A DNA stretch of 64,000 nt, from positions 1,116,001 to 1,180,000 of the forward strand of contig MARA01000010.1 in assembly GCA_001792895.1 (NCBI GenBank). Reading direction: 5' to 3'. The position numbers and the translations under genes were made by a program. Shown one piece after another: positions 32,217 through 43,025 of the stretch (its first letter is position 1; each line of letters begins with the position of its first letter). The DNA is from Lentinus brumalis (lineage: Eukaryota; Basidiomycota; Agaricomycetes; Polyporales; Polyporaceae). The notes under the pieces are model-generated. The model made no database searches. It was given only the letters and a program-made list of their open reading frames with translations, and was not told the DNA's origin.

Positions 32217-33781
32217 CTACAGAATCTGTGCGCGGAAGTGCTTCTGCGAATTGTGGATGAATCCGACCTTGGTCTTGAAGTCTTCCTTGCGGCGCTGGTC
32301 GCGGTGCTCGCGGATATGACGTCCTGCCTCCCGCGCTTCTCCGGCGTTCCTCGCTTTCACGACGTCGGTTCCGCCGCCGAATGCACCAAAGCCTCCCCTC
32401 CTGGGCACCAGCGCAGAGTTCTTGTCGGCAAGCAGCCGGCGTACTAGTGCGGCACCGGAGTTCGGGTCCTCGGGCTTGCCGCCTCTCGGCCCGCCAGGGA
32501 AGGATTGAGCGTAGTACCGTTTCATGGTACGATGGCCAATGCGTGCACCGGACGGCAGGACAAGCTCGTAGCCCGAATCGCCGTATGTGATCTGGTTGTC
32601 CGGCAGCTCGTCCTCGTCGGACATGTCTTCGTCGCTGTCAGAGGCATCCTCCTCCACGATCTCGTCTACCTCGCCGTCGTCGACTTCCTCCTCCGAGACA
32701 TCTTCCCATCCCTCGTTCTGCTCGGCTTCGGCCTTCTTCCGGCGCTCCTCCTCTTTCTGCGCTTTCCGCGCTGCACGCGCCGCCTTGCGGGCCCTGCGCT
32801 GTTCGGCATCGGGGTACGACGCGGAGAAGTCGTAGTAGTCGGAAATCTCCAGGCGCTCCAAGTCGGTATCATATGCAACCTTGCAGTGGCCCTTGTCCTG
32901 CATGTGCTTCCGGACGGCGTCGAGCGTGCGGAACTCGCTGTTACAGTATATGCACGTGTTCCCGACGGCGATCTTCTCTCCCAGGTATGTGACGAGACCG
33001 ACTAGGTCGACAAGGAAGTCGGCATCGGGAATGAAGAATGAGTGTGCGCTGGACATGTGGGTAAGGTTCTCTTCAAGGGTGGAGGCGGTAGACGATGTGC
33101 AGAAGAGACAGTTGGTAGGAGAGAGACGGGAACGAGCAGCAGCGATCTTCTCGTCAATGGTCTGGTTGACCTGCTCCTCCGTGGCATCCTCATCTACCTG
33201 CAGTGCGACTCCTTGCATCTGCGAGGTCACCTGCTCCACGTTGGCTTGCTCGATAGCAGGCTGAGAAGAAGGACCTGCTTCAGATGCGGGTTCGGTGATC
33301 TCTTCGGATGATGGAGGGGCTTCTGCGAAAGCCTTGGCCTTTGCCGCTGCACGGAGCTCGTTCTCCTTGTGCTTTTTCGAGGCAAGATGGGACCTGTACG
33401 CATTTTCGGTGGTGTAACTCTTGCTATGCGGATTGTTAATGCACAGGGCAAAAAGATCAGGGAGAAAAGAAACGTACCCGCAGATCTCGCAAGACGTGCC
33501 TTTCGGAGATGCCATGACCGCCGTCTCCGCCCTCCTCTCCAATACTTTCTGGTCGAACAACGCAGCGCTGACTGGCGGTAGGCCAGCCACACGCCGCTTC
33601 ATGTTGTATCTATGGTGATCGGAGCGGTAGTGCTCCCCTGCCATCCATCTCAGCCCAACGTTCTGCGGTAGGCTGGAAAATACTCACTTTGATCCTGCGC
33701 AGTATGAAATGCGATCGTGCATGAGATACACGTGTAAAGGTTTGCCTGCGAGACAGGCTGTGCGACAAGAACCTCTGCCAT
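32217..33781 (-). CDS. REI1: 60S ribosome maturation factor REI1/Reh1 (ZNF622 family)
   Basis: Cytoplasmic C2H2 zinc-finger protein that probes the peptide exit tunnel of pre-60S subunits and releases the Arx1 export factor. Exon 1 33781-33688 encodes MAEVLVAQPVSQANLYTCIS, CTIAFHTAQDQ (first finger Cys pair); the intron acceptor at 33638 gives REHYRSDHHRYNMKRRVAGL, completing the finger. A second intron of 57 bases (donor GTACGT near 33477) joins SCEICG to KSYTTENAYRSHLASKKHKE, second finger; it is in frame and stop-free. Further fingers: PTNCLFCTSSTASTLEENL and NTCIYCNSEFRTLDAVRKHM. The tail has a basic coiled coil (RKAARAARKAQKEEERRKKA), an acidic Asp/Glu block, then the conserved C-terminus YELVLPSGARIGHRTMKRYY and VGFIHNSQKHFRAQIL, which inserts into the tunnel. 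About 485 residues, normal. Confidence 0.95.
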
Positions 33782-34244
33782 GATATCGAGAGTGTGGTGA
33801 GGGGAGTATGAGATGGCTGGGGTGACGAAGAGAAGAACTTGGAAAAGTATTCGGGTTTACTCAGGGTTTACTAAGGGCTTGCTTACATCCAATCTTATCT
33901 CATTACTGTACCGGCTCCATCTAATCTTATCTAGCCGGTGGCTGCTCTCTCTATGATGATGCACCTTGATGCACTCAGCGAGTGGCAACTCATTGAGGAG
34001 TACTTTTGGGTTGTCCACGCCCATGACCGCGTAAATTACAGTACGTCTACAAGGCAAACCAAAGCACGGACAAAGGGTGAGTCGATCTGTTTGTTATTGC
34101 ACCAGCGTTGTCACTTGCCTTGACTCACGCCGCTCCAAAAGTCCTTCATCCTGAAGTCAAACAGTGGGCCGAGACGACACGCGACATCTTGATCTTCATA
34201 CGCAGCCCATCACTTGTCACGCCTGAGGCTTGTCATCTGGATGA
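33782..34244. other. REI1 upstream / F-box paralog A upstream region
   Basis: Divergent region. It carries the 21-bp element shared with the inverted paralog (33917-33937) and a possible first exon of paralog A: MMMHLDALSEWQLIEEYF at 33953 followed by a GTACGT donor at about 34040. That exon is speculative. Confidence 0.35.
33917..33937 (+). promoter_or_regulatory. 21-bp GATA-rich element shared by the F-box paralogs
   Basis: CCATCTAATCTTATCTAGCCG. The reverse complement at 54065-54085 matches 20 of 21 bases and sits the same way upstream of the inverted paralog. Each contains TTATCT (AGATAA) GATA cores. Confidence 0.6.
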
Positions 34245-35755
34245 GTGTATACGGTGCACAGCACGGGCCCAAAGGTGCATGGCGGGAGAGTACCCTATGG
34301 CTTAGATCTATCGACTGATCATGACTTTTGCGAAGGCATACTCCCGCAGCTTCCCCTCGAACTCGTTCACCTCGTCGCTACTTACGCGGACCAACCCACA
34401 CTGAAGCAGCTGTGTCTTGTCAACAGTGTTGTGAGAGATGTGGCAGCTTCGCATCTTTACACAGACGTCCGTGTCGCCAAGCCTCCATCGGTGGTCAGAT
34501 GCCTCAGGACGATGAGCGAACACCCCGAGCTGGCGAAACATACTCATGTCTTCACCATCCATCTTGTCGTCAAATTTGGGCGTTGTCTCACCGATGCATT
34601 TGGGAGACTCTTGAGGCGTGCGCTACGCAATATGCCACATCTTGTGTCTCTTGAGTTGGAACTCTACGAAGACGCCCTCGGCCGATATCTTCGTGGTTGC
34701 CCCTTCCGCATCACGAATCTATCATTGCGTTGCGCATGGGACGACGACCTTGCTGCGTGGCTAGGAGAGCAACCCGCCATTCTCAGATTCATCTTCCACG
34801 ACCATCCTCGTTCGTCGATTTCTCTCGCCCCTTCTGCCCTCCCGAAGCTCCAGTCCATCTATGCGACACCCGCGGTCATTAGCGTTGTTGCGCCCGGTCG
34901 TCCTGTCAAACAGGTGTTTGTCGTTGCATATACCCGGGACGTGTTTTCCGAGCGAACTGTCGAGCGCATGGCGCGGTCCTGCATGTTGTCCACAGGACCG
35001 GTCAGTGCCGTCTACGTGATGATGCAAGGCGCTCGCATTCACCCTGAAGAGACCTTCAATATTCTTTCCTTCATTCCCTTGCATCTTCCGGGGCTGGTCA
35101 AACTCTCAATGCAAGCGGACTCGTACGCGTTAGATGAGGTGACGTTCACATCAAGTTTCTGGGAGCGTAATTTGACATGACCCCGTTTCAGCCCCTCTGT
35201 GCGATGCTCTACCAATACATAACCCGATTTCGTCACCTACAGTCCCTCGACCTCTTTATGAAAGAGCAAACCGCTGTGTCCATGAGCAATGGTCCCGACG
35301 TGGCCCGGACTTTTGGCGAACATTGCCCCTCACTCCGTTCTATCAGGTTCTCCCCCAGTTCCTTCCACGCATACTGCCCATCCGGAAATTGGGTCAGCCT
35401 CCAGGGCCTTCACCAACGGTTCAAGGAGGCGATGTCGTTGTTTGCGCTGGCTACACAACCCCTATGTGCGGAAGGGTCCACCTTGACAGACTCCCTAGAG
35501 TTCAGTGTATCAACGCTCCGAGTATTGCGAGATATAAGCACCAGCCTGAAGAATCTGAAGAGCACCCTTGGCAACCTGGAGGCTGGGATGGAATTCCTTG
35601 GCGAAGGCACGACACTAGTACGCAGCTTGGACGCGATGTCACCGGTGTTGGACGCGGAATTGTCTTCCTCTATCAGCCTTGCGTTTGAAGCATGCTCCGG
35701 TATCCTGCGCGCAATCGGGGGACGTGTTGATGATGTGTCCGCAGGTTCTCTGTGA
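34245..35755 (+). CDS. F-box/LRR-like protein, paralog A
   Basis: Basidiomycete F-box-type protein, presumed SCF adaptor. The F-box-like segment is LPQLPLELVHLVATYADQPT, LKQLCLVNSVVRDVAASHLY, followed by TDVRVAKPPSVVRCLRTMSE and leucine-rich repeats (LRNMPHLVSLELELYED, LPKLQSIYATPAVISVV). An intron GTGACG...TTTCAG (about 35141-35190) joins SYALDE to PLCAMLYQYITRFRHLQSLD, and the second exon runs CPSLRSIRFSPSSFHAY to VDDVSAGSL, stop 35753-35755. No in-frame ATG precedes the F-box in this exon (the frame opens at a GTG, 34245), and the same is true of the paralog at 52197-53695, so a separate first exon is likely. Identity to that paralog is obvious by eye along the whole length, including the intron position. 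Start is therefore uncertain. Confidence 0.7.
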
Positions 35756-35963
35756 TGAGTATACTTATCTCTGTATGTGTCTACAGAATAAGGCGATAGT
35801 ATACTCTACATGTTTGTACATAGTCGAAAAGGCATCCTGAACTACCTCGTAATTGGCAATCTGCATCTACAACGCTAACACTATCGTTATGTTCCGCTGA
35901 GGGTTGGACTGTATACCAGGGGCTTAAAGTGAACGCAAGATGTCGGACGCCTGAAACATTTGG

Positions 35964-38832
35964 TCAACACCTGGACGCAGTTCCAGACGAACGACGCTTA
36001 TATACCTTCTCTGCGATAGCATACACCGTCGCCTGTGTATGAGCGGCGATTTGCTGGAGAGTGTTCGTCAACATCGAGCTCACAGCACATGCACAGCTTT
36101 CGATCGCTCACCAAGGGCAGTATCGACGCGTCCACCTATACAGAACCATCCCAAGGTACTAACATCAGGGACCGTTCCGACGGGAGGATATAATAACTCA
36201 CCACGCGGACGTTCGCTGTCCCATACACCTTCAAGCCAGGATCGACGACACCGCCGTCCTCCTTGGGAAGCATAGAGGCCGTCCCTATGGGGTGGAAGAC
36301 GCATGCGCATCGCGCCTTGATGTACTCTCGCAGCTTGTCGTCCGAAGCAGCCTCCTCCGGGGTAGGAGCGATCTGTTTGCGCACGAGGTCGGCGAGCAGG
36401 GCCGTCTTTGGCAGCTTCAGGCCGAACTTGACCGCGGCCAGCAGGACGTCGAGGTCTTCGGGTCTGGACAGATAGTCTGTACAGTGTGAGCATCTATTGA
36501 AAAGTGACTCGAGGCTGTGAGGGGGAAGACATACTTGGATCAATAGCCGGTGCTACTGTGGGATCAGCAGATGCGATGTGAACGCTGCCGCGCGAGAGCG
36601 GATGCATCACTGCAGCGACGACGGATAAGTACCGGGCTTTGGGCTCGGGCTCGATGGCGAGGGTCGGCAGCAGACCAGGGAAAGGGAAGACCCTACGACA
36701 GAAGTGTTCAGCAACATAGGCTTGCAACGAATCCTTCCCTGATCACGCACTCTCCCTCTGCAGAGGATGGGTCCAAGAAACGCTCGATCTGAGACTCGTA
36801 TTGCTTCCGCAGACCGGCTGGAGCGTTCTTCGCTGCCGATAGCGCTCCTTCCTTCCACTTCTTCTGCTCTTCCTCCGACATGAAGGTCTTGGATGAGATG
36901 AAGGCGTATGTTGTTGCTGGGAGGGATGTCAGAGGACCCTCGCGCTTCGCGCTAATAAGAGTGGCATGGTGAGGCTACAGCTGCAGAATCGGTGGAGCAG
37001 AAAGGTGCAGACTTACTACAACTCCGGAAGCTTTGCTGCGTATTCAGGTTCTCGGAGAGCATCCAGCGTCTCACAGCTGGGATCAATCTCAGTGAGCGTG
37101 GGCACGAATATGTGCTCCTAAGCACGGTCAGTGTCAAGCAAAGGATGAAATTGGAACAAAGAGCACCTCTTTAAGAAATATTAGCACCTCTATCGGTAGA
37201 TGCAAAGCGTAAAATATTCGACGTACGCAAGTTCTCTCCGACGCCCGGAAGATCGACGAGGGCCTCGATTCCATGCTTGCTGAGGATTTCTTTATTGCCA
37301 ATTCCGGACAGCTCAAGTATCTGAGGGGTTTGTAGGGCACCTGCAAGACATCGCTCAATCGGTGCTGCTCGCCTGGCTGCCCGTGAGACTCACCTGCAGA
37401 GACAATCACCTCCCTGCTGACTGCTGCGTGATATTTCTGGCCGCCGTTCAGAAAGTCAACTCCGGTTGCCTGCAGAGGAGATGATCCAGCGCGGAACGTG
37501 ATCTTTGTCACCGTCGCTCCCGTGAGGACGACGAGATTCTCTCGGCTGGCGTTCGCCTTGAAGTACGCCTGTAACATTACATGGTCAGCATCCCGGGACT
37601 TTGACCGTCAGATCGAAGCGTACGTTTGCAGCATAGCTGCGAGTGGCGCTCCGCGAATCGATCGAGGTGAACATAGTAGAGAGTCCGATCTTATTGCCGT
37701 CATTCTATGGGGGCGGCACGCGCATCCTTCAGTTGAACGCACATCGGCAGGATATACAGTGCGACGGCATACCGTGTCAGGATAATGGGACACACCAAGC
37801 TCCTTCACCGCGCTGATCACACGGTCGTTCAGTGAACCCCAACCGAAGTAGAGAGCGTAGCTCTTGGCGATTGGCCCAGAGTCCCCATGCCACTGCGGGT
37901 CTGCCTCGGCCAGATGGTATTTCTTCGCGTGATCCGGATCCGTAGGCAGGGTCGTCTCCGACTGCAGTGGGAACCCCTTGAGTATAATCGAAAGTTGACT
38001 GTGCATGAGGAGGCGGACGCACCTTCTTGAAGTATTTCAGAAATTCATTCCAGTTCCACCCGGGATTTCCCAAGGCCTCAATGGCTACAGCGCACCAGGT
38101 GCAAATCAGACATCATCCTCTCGGGATGGCCTTGTCTGGCCTTGTACTTAGGAGAATGCCTTACCATCATACTCCGCCGCGGATCCTCTTTTGAGACGTC
38201 AGCACAGGAATACAGTGGCACCAAAGTACGCGACCGACCGATCTAACAAGCCGAAATTGATCTATGGCGAACAAGGCAAACGAAGGCTTTCAGGCACATG
38301 CAACAGAGACAGTCAATTAGAATTCTCACCAGGGACGAGCCCCCAAGGCCCTTGCCGCTACACAATGACACCATCAGCCATCGCTCCTTTACTACCAACG
38401 CAATCCATACCGTGTGTGGAGCATCACACGCCCGTTGACATGCTTCTGAGGGACCGAAGTGAAGCCCCAGTCATACTTCGGGTTCCCGATGAGAGTCCCG
38501 CCGAGTCCTACGAAGGTGCACGTAGTCAGCCCTGTGCACGAACACACTTCAGACCTGAGGCTAAGGACTGTCGCACGCTCACCGGGTATAGTAGCTGCTG
38601 CGAGATCTGGCTCCCAATCGCCGGCTTCAAGAACCCCAACCTTGATCGCAGGGTCATCGGAGAGCCTGGCACCCCAAGTCGGAAGGCTCGGTGAAACACT
38701 GCTTTCCGAGGAGGAGAAGGGTGAACGTCAGACGTACCGAGCAGCGACGACGAGGCCTGCAGTCCCCCCACCGACGATGATGTAGTCGAACGCTGTCGAC
38801 GCGAACTTCTCCGCAGTCAGATTGGCTGTCAT
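35964..38832 (-). CDS. GMC oxidoreductase (AA3_2-like alcohol/aryl-alcohol oxidase type)
   Basis: FAD-dependent oxidoreductase that oxidises alcohol-type substrates; substrate unknown. Start [20 protein letters not shown] at 38832 with no signal peptide, so probably intracellular. The FAD dinucleotide motif is [20 protein letters not shown] (split by an intron), followed by [40 protein letters not shown] and the GMC signature RGKGLGGSS. Later exons: [59 protein letters not shown] (second signature), [39 protein letters not shown] with the catalytic His, then VDASILPL, an intron, and [19 protein letters not shown] with the second catalytic residue (His). The end is SGTASRC, stop 35966-35964. 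About 14 exons; a region near 38190-38290 that links GGSS to SAAEYD is not resolved with certainty. Confidence 0.88.
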
Positions 38833-39307
38833 GCTGTATACGTGAGGTGAGAGTGTTGGCTGTAGGTGAGGATAGGTGTGAGTGAGGGCCTATGCACTGT
38901 GCCCCAGGTCGGCTCGGGCAGACTTAAGGGTCAATTCGGCGTGCGCTACGCCCACAAATCGATATCATGGGCGGCGTGCTACCTGACAGTATTCGATGAT
39001 ACAGAAGACGAGAAGCCGGCCAGGAACGATAGAAATGTTCAGTAGCCAGAGGGTGCTAGCGCAACTGTGGGCAGGGCGAGGTTTGGTCTGGATGAGTACA
39101 TACGGCATCATGTCCGGGCACGATATCGTCGCAGGAGGCGTTCTGAAGAGGATGAGAGGGCTGGTCGGTGAGATGGCGATACACACACAAGTTTACGTGG
39201 TTAATGGACATGTGAGCTTAGTACGGCGACCGCATTGTATGCCGGGTGAGTATGCACCGACATATCGCTCAAAGATTCAGAAGTCTGAAATGTATTCGGT
39301 CGGGTAT

Positions 39308-39332
39308 ACTAACCCACGCAGATACTTGCAAA
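39308..39332 (+). repeat. 25-bp inverted repeat, left copy
   Basis: ACTAACCCACGCAGATACTT plus GCAAA. Perfect reverse complement of 39487-39511, spacer 154 bases. Outside the 25 bases similarity falls quickly, and no clear target-site duplication flanks it. Confidence 0.85.
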
Positions 39333-39486
39333 AATTTGCACCGTCGCCCATTTCTCCACTAGTCATTCGTCTGCCTCCAGATTCGACATCTGGGTAGATA
39401 CAGGCGTGGGCTAGCTCGTCACCAGTTCTGACGGCAAACGACCCAACACAGCGACATCTGTTGCGCAATCTGCACCACGTTGCGCC

Positions 39487-39511
39487 TTTGCAAGTATCTG
39501 CGTGGGTTAGT
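39487..39511 (-). repeat. 25-bp inverted repeat, right copy
   Basis: Perfect reverse complement of 39308-39332. Could be the terminal repeats of a 204-bp non-autonomous element or a cruciform; no coding capacity between. Confidence 0.85.
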
Positions 39512-39780
39512 ACGGATGTAATGTGCATCAACCTTGGGAATATCAGAACGGATACAAATCCGTGATGAGCGCAAGTCATGGGTCGGAACAGACTGCGTGA
39601 TCGTGCTCACCTCAGACTTATACAACCCCTCCTCGTCGTCGCGCAATGCGTTTCCAGGTCGGTTGGCGGCTGTAACCCAGCAGTAGTGTGGTTGCACTCC
39701 CGACAGTCGACTGCCGCGGTAAGGGCTCGATGGGCCTTCTCGCGACGATCACGAGATAACATCCTTCCCGATCTGGACCT

Positions 39781-40407
39781 ATGAGCAGTACTATAGAAAC
39801 AAGGTCGGCGGGGCGCTCACCACCACGTTCTCATCCTACCTCCATCTCCTCCTATACTTCATACCCTCAACTACCTAACCCGTTATGTGTACGTAGCACG
39901 CTCGGATTGACCCACCTCGATGCTGATCATGGCCCTAATGCTGTAGCTAGCAACGAAGCGCCCGTTTCCACGAGGCCAAAGGCCGAGCGCAAGCAGTCTG
40001 TGGATCCCGCCACGGCGGCTCAGCTGGAGAAGAGCCTTGCACGCCGTCCAGAGAAGCACGATCTCGTCGAGCGGAACATCCTGAAGGGTGGGCACCGCGC
40101 TGGGGTGTATAGGGGCACCGCTGAGTATGAAATGCAGATGACACTGTAGCACCTGCGCTGCAGGCGGCGAAGGAGAAGTTGCAGCGGTCCCAGCTCGAGG
40201 TGAGCATCGGAGTCTCTCAGAAGGGGTGATCGTGTTGACATGCTACGATGCACAGGACAAGTTGGAGCATGCCCTTCAGGCGCGTCCGAAGCCCGAAGAG
40301 CTGGTGAAGGAGGGCATTCTCAAGGGTACGCACTATAGCGAACGCACCCTTCTCGTATTGACCGAAAACTTCTCACCGGAACAGACACGGATGTGCCTCC
40401 AGTCTGA
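39781..40407 (+). CDS. small RPEL-repeat protein
   Basis: RPEL repeats bind G-actin in animal MRTF and Phactr proteins; small RPEL proteins also occur in fungi with unknown roles. Start MSSTIETRSAGRSPPRSHPT at 39781, disordered Ser/Pro N-terminus. Exon 2 carries repeat 1: QLEKSLARRPEKHDLVERNI then LKG (about 40024-40090). Exon 3 is a helix, APALQAAKEKLQRSQLE, and exon 4 repeat 2: DKLEHALQARPKPEELVKEG then ILK (about 40258-40325). A final short exon gives DTDVPPV and TGA 40405-40407. Five exons with GT-AG introns and matching phases; about 130 residues. Both repeats keep the L--x-RP---EL core (repeat 1 has HDL for EEL). The actin link is inference from the family. Confidence 0.82.
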
Positions 40408-40577
40408 GGTTTCAAGTCGTCGTCAAGGATTAATAGGGGTTCCGCTGTAGGGAATAATGAATGTGTACGAGTAAGGCCGATGACCCTACATACCGGGTTC
40501 ATTTAGCGGAGGAATTATGGATATCAGTATTGACGTACCCGCCTGCCGCAACTCAAGAAATCAAAAAGCACCGATGC

Positions 40578-41254
40578 TTAATCGCGCTCGCGCCTCTCCC
40601 TGATCTTCTCCCTAACTTCATGTGCTGCCCTCCGCGCTCCGGCACTGCCAGCCCAGCCCCTCGCGCGAAGCCAGTGGACGAGTTTGGGGTGACTGCCGCA
40701 GTCAGCCCAACGCGAACAGGCAAGAAGAGGGTCTTGTGGATGGTGTATGCGAGGACGATCATGGCCATGAGGCCCTCGGAGCCGCCGGAGTTGGCTTGCG
40801 CTGCAGCGCGGTCCATCTCCTCCCGCCCGGGCTCGGGCGGTGTGGAGTGGATGAGGGAGGCGAGATAGTCCTTGACCTCGGATGCGACTTTTGAGACGTG
40901 CTCGGCACCGAGGACGTTGACGGCGGCAAACGCGACCGAAAAGTCAAGGGCGGACAGGATGAGGTACACGCCGAGTGCATACCAGCCGTAGGACTTAATG
41001 AGGTGTTTGAGGCGTTGTGACAGGGAGGCGTTGGGCGGAAGACTGTGGCTGGACTCCGACTCGTGTGATGAATGTCCGGGAGACGGTGGTGGGGAGGAGG
41101 TGAGGCGGGCGGGGAAGTGGGAGAATGGTCGCGAGCCGGGGAGCGAGGGGGCACTGCGGGTCGCGAGGCGTGTGGTGAGGGGGAGGAGTGGTTGGGAGAC
41201 GCGGGCGGTGATGGCGCGGACGGCGGGGATGCGGAGGATGAAGCTGCGGACCAT
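40578..41254 (-). CDS. DUF1279 (FAM210-type) mitochondrial membrane protein, apparent one-base frameshift
   Basis: Mitochondrial inner-membrane protein of the DUF1279/FAM210 family, linked to mitochondrial gene expression in animals. Start MVRSFILRIPAVRAITARVS at 41254, an Arg-rich mitochondrial presequence. The DUF1279 core: SLSQRLKHLIKSYGWYALGV, YLILSALDFSVAFAAVNVLG (membrane span), HVSKVASEVKDYL, then MIVLAYTIHKTLFLPVRVGL, TAAVTPK, LVHWLRARGWAGSAG, ending in the basic coil HEVREKIRERRERD and TAA 40580-40578. The frame breaks at VTP|KLVHW: the DNA has CCCC (plus strand gggg 40686-40689) where CCCCC is needed. Without it the frame runs into a meaningless tail stopping at 40553. I read it as an assembly or sequencing indel rather than a true mutation, because both sides are perfectly coding. 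Confidence 0.82.
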
Positions 41255-41556
41255 GCTCGCTGTTGTGGCTGTCGGGAGGAGGAGGAGGAGGAGGACGCAG
41301 GCGGTGGCCGAGCTGGCGTCGGGCGCGTCGGCGAGAGAGGCGTCATGCCAGCGGCGGACCGGCGGTTGCCGCAGGGCCCGATATGGGAGGGCACCGCCAC
41401 TTGCGCGTGGGTGGCTGAAAGTTATCGATCAGTTTGCAGGATTTGCCTCAGCCACGGTTTCTCCGCGTCCTCTGCCGTCGCGCCCTCTCCTTTCATGCAT
41501 CCAGAGTCCCGCGCGTCCGCCGCCCTCCACCACCCGCCCAGATAGCGTCCCTCGCC
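41255..41556. promoter_or_regulatory. divergent promoter of DUF1279 and AdoMetDC genes
   Basis: About 300 bases between divergent start codons. GGAGGAGGAGGAGG run at 41275-41295. It contains the AdoMetDC leader and an upstream ORF at 41495-41545. Confidence 0.4.
41495..41545 (+). promoter_or_regulatory. candidate upstream ORF in AdoMetDC leader
   Basis: ATG CAT CCA ... AGA TAG, 16 codons (MHPESRASAALHHPPR), ending 11 bases before the AdoMetDC start at 41557. AdoMetDC mRNAs of animals and plants carry inhibitory polyamine-responsive uORFs; the peptide here is not similar to those. Whether the transcript begins upstream of it is unknown. Confidence 0.35.
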
Positions 41557-43025
41557 ATGTCCACCGACGACCAACCCCCTGCAAGCGGCCCCTTCGAAGG
41601 TCCCGAGAAGCTCCTCGAAATCTGGTTCGCGCCCTCCCCGCGGACTGCCCCGATGCCCCTGCACCCGGGACTCCTGGCCCAGACGGCGGCAAGTTTGGCC
41701 TCCGGAAGGTTCCCCGAGCAGTCTGGGAGGAGATGCTTGACATCGTCAAGTGCAAAATTCTGTCCGTCGTAGAAGGAATGGAGATGGATGCCTACCTTCT
41801 CAGGTTAGTCTGTCTGTTCACGTTCGATCGCCTCTTAAGTGGCGTAAGAGTGCTGTGGACGGCGTGGTCAAAGTAATGTATGCTCACCAAACCATCGTCG
41901 TGACAGTGAATCCTCGTTCTTCGTCTCGCCACATCGTCTCATCCTGAAGACGTGCGGTACCACTTTGAACCTTCTTGGGGTTCCCCGGATCCTCGAAATA
42001 GCCCGCGAGCATGCCGACTTTCCTTCCGTCTATCGCCTCTTCTACTCGCGCAAGGCCTTCATGTTCCCCGAGAGACAGTTGGGTCCCATCGAGAATGGAG
42101 GGCTGAGATCGAGTTCCTCGACAACCTCTTTCCGAACGGATCGGCATACACGGTGGGCAAGGTCAATGGCGACCACTGGCTACTCTACCTCACTGCCCCC
42201 GGCGATAACAGTTCTTCCAACGGCGGGACTGCACCGAGTTCCCCTCAGGTGCTTCCTCAGGACGCCGACGCCGATGCGGATGCATTGGATGCACCTGCCG
42301 AGTCCCCTGCAGACGACCCTCCAGCCAGCGCGGACGACGACGACGCCATCGCGTCTGACTACACCATCGAGATCCTGATGACGCATCTATCTGAGGAAGG
42401 GCGTTCTCCCTTCTTCAGCAAGGCTCCTCCAGATGAAACGCACGACACCGCCGGTGCTGATGCTCTGGCCATCTCCTCCGAGATCGGAATCACCGACATC
42501 TTCCCCTCCCACATCACGACACTCGACGCATACTCCTTCCACCCTTGCGGCTACTCATGCAACGCGTTGCTGAAGTGGCGTCCCGATGCCGGAGAAAACC
42601 CTGCTCGCTCCGGAGAAGGCTACTACACCATTCACGTCACCCCCGAGGAGGGGTGGTCGTACGCGTCTTTCGAGTGCAACGTGCCCCTCCCGACCAGGCC
42701 CACGGACAAGTCGACGAGCGTCCCGGACCTCAAGACGCTCATTCGCCGTGTGGTGGACATCTTCCGTCCGGGAAAGATTACCCTTACGCTCTTCATCTCG
42801 AGCAAGGACAACGACGCTGCGGAGGAGGAGGAAGGGGAGTCTACCGTGGAGACCGCCCAGCGGGCCTTCAAGTCGGCGTTGATGTACCCCGCTAGGCGGA
42901 CGGGGTGCGAGGAACCCGCCTCGTCCGCAGGGCTGTACAAGCGCACGGACAAGATCAACTACGAATTTGGCGGCTACGACCTCGCCTTCGCAAGCTTCGA
43001 GCTGCGTTCGCCATCATCAGCATAG
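41557..43025 (+). CDS. SPE2: S-adenosylmethionine decarboxylase, with two apparent one-base deletions
   Basis: Pyruvoyl enzyme that decarboxylates AdoMet to supply aminopropyl groups for spermidine and spermine synthesis; cytosolic. Start [20 protein letters not shown] at 41557. Order of features: [46 protein letters not shown], then an intron (GTTAGT...TGACAG, about 41805-41911) and [20 protein letters not shown], whose ESS is the self-cleavage site producing the pyruvoyl group. Then [45 protein letters not shown], a long acidic insert, [39 protein letters not shown] (catalytic Cys/His region near PCGYSCNAL), [16 protein letters not shown], and the end [13 protein letters not shown]. The frame shifts by one base at 41636-41639 (PSP|ADCPD) and at 42085-42087 (LGP|HREW); each is repaired by one extra C. 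About 455 residues when repaired. Confidence 0.92.

Larger units (their letters stand above)
38833..39780. other. intergenic with 25-bp inverted repeat
   Basis: About 950 bases between the divergent GMC and RPEL genes. No gene is supported; the only structure seen is the inverted repeat pair 39308-39332 and 39487-39511. Confidence 0.45.

Noticed and set aside
39398..39440. FDIWVDTG-like string resembling an aspartic-protease active site
   Set aside because: Only eight residues, a stop codon follows two codons later, and neither the second active-site motif nor a propeptide is near. Chance similarity is more likely.
41275..41295. GGAGGAGGAGG run as a possible regulatory or structural G-rich element
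   Set aside because: It is just upstream of the DUF1279 start on the other strand, read there as a CT-rich leader; such CT-rich stretches are normal in fungal promoters.
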